Shown piece by piece: positions 61,757-64,000 of a stretch of DNA of 64,000 nt. The position numbers were made by a program, and so were the translations under genes. Source of the stretch: Pseudomonas tructae (GTDB lineage Bacteria > Pseudomonadota > Gammaproteobacteria > Pseudomonadales > Pseudomonadaceae); contig NZ_CP035952.1 in the NCBI RefSeq assembly GCF_004214895.1, forward strand, positions 1,054,001 through 1,118,000, in the 5' to 3' direction. Position 1 is the first letter of the stretch. Every line of letters begins with the position of its first letter. The notes under the pieces are model-generated. The model was not told where the DNA came from. It ran no database searches and saw nothing but the letters and a program-made list of their open reading frames with translations.

Positions 61757-63124
61757 ATGGCCAAGGCCAAGCGCATGTACGGCTGCACCGAGTGCGGCGC
61801 GACCTTCCCGAAATGGGCCGGGCAATGCGGTGAATGCGGCGCCTGGAACACCCTGGTCGAGACCGTGCTGGAAAGCGGTGCGGCAGCAGCCCCCAGTGGG
61901 CGCACCGGTTGGGCCGGGCAACAGGCGCAGATCAAGACCCTGGCCGAAGTCAGCGTCGAAGAGATCCCGCGCTTCACCACCGCCAGTGCCGAGCTCGACC
62001 GGGTCCTGGGCGGTGGCCTGGTCGACGGTTCGGTGGTATTGATCGGTGGCGACCCGGGCATCGGCAAGTCGACCATCCTCCTGCAGACCTTGTGCAACAT
62101 CGCCACGCGCATGCCGGCGTTGTACGTCACCGGCGAAGAATCCCAGCAGCAGGTGGCCATGCGTGCCCGGCGTCTGGGCCTGCCCCAGGACAAGCTGCGG
62201 GTCATGACCGAGACCTGCATCGAGACCATTATCGCCACTGCCCGGGTCGAAAAGCCCAAGGTCATGGTCATCGACTCGATCCAGACCATCTTCACCGAGC
62301 AGTTGCAGTCAGCGCCCGGTGGGGTTTCCCAGGTGCGCGAAAGTGCGGCCTTGCTGGTGCGTTACGCCAAGCAGAGCGGCACGGCGATCTTCCTGGTCGG
62401 TCACGTGACCAAGGAAGGTGCCCTGGCCGGGCCACGGGTGCTCGAGCACATGGTCGATACCGTGCTGTATTTCGAAGGTGAATCCGATGGGCGCCTGCGT
62501 TTGCTACGCGCGGTGAAAAACCGCTTTGGCGCGGTCAACGAGTTAGGCGTGTTCGGCATGACCGACCGTGGCCTGAAGGAAGTCTCCAACCCTTCAGCGA
62601 TCTTTCTCACGCGTGCCCAGGAAGAGGTCCCGGGCAGCGTGGTCATGGCCACCTGGGAAGGCACCCGGCCGATGCTGGTCGAGGTCCAGGCGCTGGTCGA
62701 CGACAGCCACTTGTCCAACCCGCGGCGGGTCACCCTGGGCCTGGATCAGAATCGCCTGGCCATGCTCCTGGCGGTGCTGCACCGCCATGGTGGCATTCCA
62801 ACCCATGATCAGGACGTGTTCCTCAACGTGGTTGGCGGGGTCAAGGTCCTGGAGACCGCCTCGGACCTGGCGTTGATGGCAGCGATCATGTCCAGCCTGC
62901 GCAACCGCCCGCTCGATAACGGCCTGCTGGTGTTTGGCGAGGTCGGTTTGTCGGGCGAAGTGCGGCCGGTGCCCAGTGGCCAGGAGCGTTTGAAGGAAGC
63001 GGCCAAGCATGGCTTCAAGCGTGCCATCGTGCCCAAGGGCAATGCGCCCAAGGAGGCCCCGGCCGGCTTGCAGGTAATTGCCGTGACTCGCCTGGAACAG
63101 GCATTGGATGCCCTGTTCGAATGA
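61757..63124 (+). CDS. radA: DNA repair protein RadA/Sms
   Basis: RadA is a RecA-like ATPase with a Lon-like C-terminal domain that drives branch migration in recombination. The 455-residue protein has the N-terminal zinc finger YGCTECGATFPKW with GQCGECGAW, Walker A GGDPGIGKST, the RadA-specific KNRFGAVNELGVF motif, and the C-terminal Lon-protease-like domain (NVVGGVKVLETASDLALMAA) that lacks protease function. AGAGGACCGTCCC precedes the ATG. It is divergent from mscL. Confidence 0.95.
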   Translation: MAKAKRMYGCTECGATFPKWAGQCGECGAWNTLVETVLESGAAAAPSGRTGWAGQQAQIKTLAEVSVEEIPRFTTASAELDRVLGGGLVDGSVVLIGGDPGIGKSTILLQTLCNIATRMPALYVTGEESQQQVAMRARRLGLPQDKLRVMTETCIETIIATARVEKPKVMVIDSIQTIFTEQLQSAPGGVSQVRESAALLVRYAKQSGTAIFLVGHVTKEGALAGPRVLEHMVDTVLYFEGESDGRLRLLRAVKNRFGAVNELGVFGMTDRGLKEVSNPSAIFLTRAQEEVPGSVVMATWEGTRPMLVEVQALVDDSHLSNPRRVTLGLDQNRLAMLLAVLHRHGGIPTHDQDVFLNVVGGVKVLETASDLALMAAIMSSLRNRPLDNGLLVFGEVGLSGEVRPVPSGQERLKEAAKHGFKRAIVPKGNAPKEAPAGLQVIAVTRLEQALDALFE

Positions 63125-63224
63125 GGTGCTCACAGGATTGCGTAGCAAGGTTTGATTATTAATTGACGCCTAAATAATGGCTATCTAATATCTCGCCACG
63201 TTTTGCTGAATCCAAGGATTGGAC

Positions 63225-64000
63225 ATGCTGCCGGTGGGCCAAGGGACGTGGTTTTCGTTGTGCTTGGCCACTCGCCGGTGCCGCTCATTGCGCTTGAGCA
63301 TCCTTGCCCCACGGCACTGCCTGTTGCTCTGCGCTGTCGTGGTTGCCCAGGCGCTGGCTGCCTCGACGGTGCTGGCTGGCACCTCGGGCGAACGCGCCCA
63401 ATTGCTTGCCGTCTATCGCCAGGCTCAACTGCACGATGCCGAATTGCGCGCTGCCCGTGCTGACTACGCCGCCCGTCAGGAGGCGGTGCCCCAGGCCCGG
63501 GCCAACCTGCTGCCGGCCCTTAGCTCCAGCGCGACCTTCGAGTCCAGTCACTTGTCCCGGGATGAGCCGGAGCTGGCGCGTACCCGTAGCCAGACGACCT
63601 TGCAGGCGAACCTGAAACAGCCCCTGGTCAACCTGGCCTTCTGGTACGACCTGGCGGCGGCCCATGCCAGCGTTGCCCAGGCGGCGCTGGAGCTCTCGGA
63701 CAAAGAGCAGGCACTGGTGCTCAAGACCGCTGAGGCCTACTTCGAGACATTGCGGGCCACCGATGAGCAGGCCGCCTCGCAGGCGGAGGAAATCGCCCTG
63801 AAGCAGCAGCTCGATCAGGCCCAGGCGCGTCTGAAGAGCGGCCTGTCGAGTATTACCGACGTGCTCGATGCGCAGTCGGCCCATGACAATGCCCAGGCCA
63901 ATAGCAAGCTTGCCGAGCGCAAGGTGGAAGATGCGTTCGAGCTGCTGACCCGGCTGACCAATGCCCGCTACCTGAGTATCGAGGGCATACAGCACCAAAT
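63225..64000 (+). CDS. TolC-family outer-membrane efflux/secretion protein, partial at window end
   Basis: An open frame running off the window, giving at least 258 residues. After a signal-like N-terminus (CLLLCAVVVAQALAAS, about residues 32-47) the sequence is typical of TolC-type channel proteins of type I secretion: QLLAVYRQAQLHDAELRAAR, PQARANLLPALSS, and the helical repeat AEAYFETLRATDEQAASQAE followed by RLKSGLSSITDVLDAQSAHD. AAGGATTGGAC precedes the ATG at 63225. Such proteins pair with an ABC exporter and adaptor; these would lie beyond the window. Confidence 0.85.
   Translation, partial: MLPVGQGTWFSLCLATRRCRSLRLSILAPRHCLLLCAVVVAQALAASTVLAGTSGERAQLLAVYRQAQLHDAELRAARADYAARQEAVPQARANLLPALSSSATFESSHLSRDEPELARTRSQTTLQANLKQPLVNLAFWYDLAAAHASVAQAALELSDKEQALVLKTAEAYFETLRATDEQAASQAEEIALKQQLDQAQARLKSGLSSITDVLDAQSAHDNAQANSKLAERKVEDAFELLTRLTNARYLSIEGIQHQ

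Overview
The window is chromosomal DNA from a fluorescent Pseudomonas, most likely of the P. putida group. I infer this from high-GC coding sequence, dispersed REP hairpins of the Pseudomonas type, and a gene set that in P. putida lies in one neighbourhood: recCBD, yfiRNB, LysR-mmsAB, ggt, an McpS-like chemoreceptor, pcaHG, cioAB, rlmG, ppoR, fpr, mscL and radA. The comparison with P. putida rests on memory of its gene order; no alignment was run. No rRNA, tRNA, CRISPR array, prophage or insertion sequence was seen.

Layout. 0.1-9.4 kb: recCBD recombination/repair operon with ATGA overlaps between genes. 9.5-11.8 kb: yfiRNB cyclic-di-GMP module. 11.8-15.3 kb: valine catabolism genes mmsAB with a divergent LysR regulator. 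15.5-25.0 kb: a small secreted protein gene followed by an 8.7-kb gene for a 2884-residue RTX-type calcium-binding protein. 25.0-27.2 kb: cupin, LysR regulator, TSUP permease. 27.2-33.0 kb: a six-gene minus-strand lipid operon resembling E. coli ynbABCD with two extra genes. 33.0-36.9 kb: LysR/TSUP/ABM-monooxygenase genes, mdaB and another LysR. 37.0-41.7 kb: ggt, chemoreceptor, zinc metallopeptidase. 41.9-50.3 kb: aromatic catabolism, namely pcaHG, an IclR regulator, a DMT transporter, an MFS transporter, a fused dehydroshikimate dehydratase, a TetR regulator and a shikimate/quinate dehydrogenase paralogue. 50.4-54.8 kb: phosphodiesterase-like protein, trmA, purine permease, DJ-1-like protein. 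55.2-58.0 kb: cioAB with a tiny third gene and an ANR-type box. 58.1-63.1 kb: rlmG, ppoR, fpr, mscL, radA. 63.2 kb to the end: the start of a TolC-family outer-membrane protein gene that runs off the window.

How parts work together. The 42-50 kb block can be read as one route: an MFS carrier imports quinate or shikimate, dehydrogenases yield 3-dehydroshikimate, the QuiC-like enzyme forms protocatechuate, and PcaHG opens its ring. A motif shared by the quiC and aroE promoters, and a PcaQ-type box before pcaH, give this reading regulatory support. The 27-33 kb operon encodes, in one unit, an acyltransferase, a CDP-diacylglycerol synthase, a CDP-alcohol phosphotransferase, a phosphatase fusion and a hydrolase-methyltransferase fusion. 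That is nearly a complete separate phospholipid pathway whose product is not known to me.

The most unusual objects are the giant RTX protein and its secreted neighbour (the protein has a probable permuted cysteine-peptidase-like N-terminus and 14 repeat blocks whose spacing is quantised), the ynb-like lipid operon, a DJ-1 family protein lacking the nucleophilic cysteine, and REP doublets with a shared loop at the two ends of the window.
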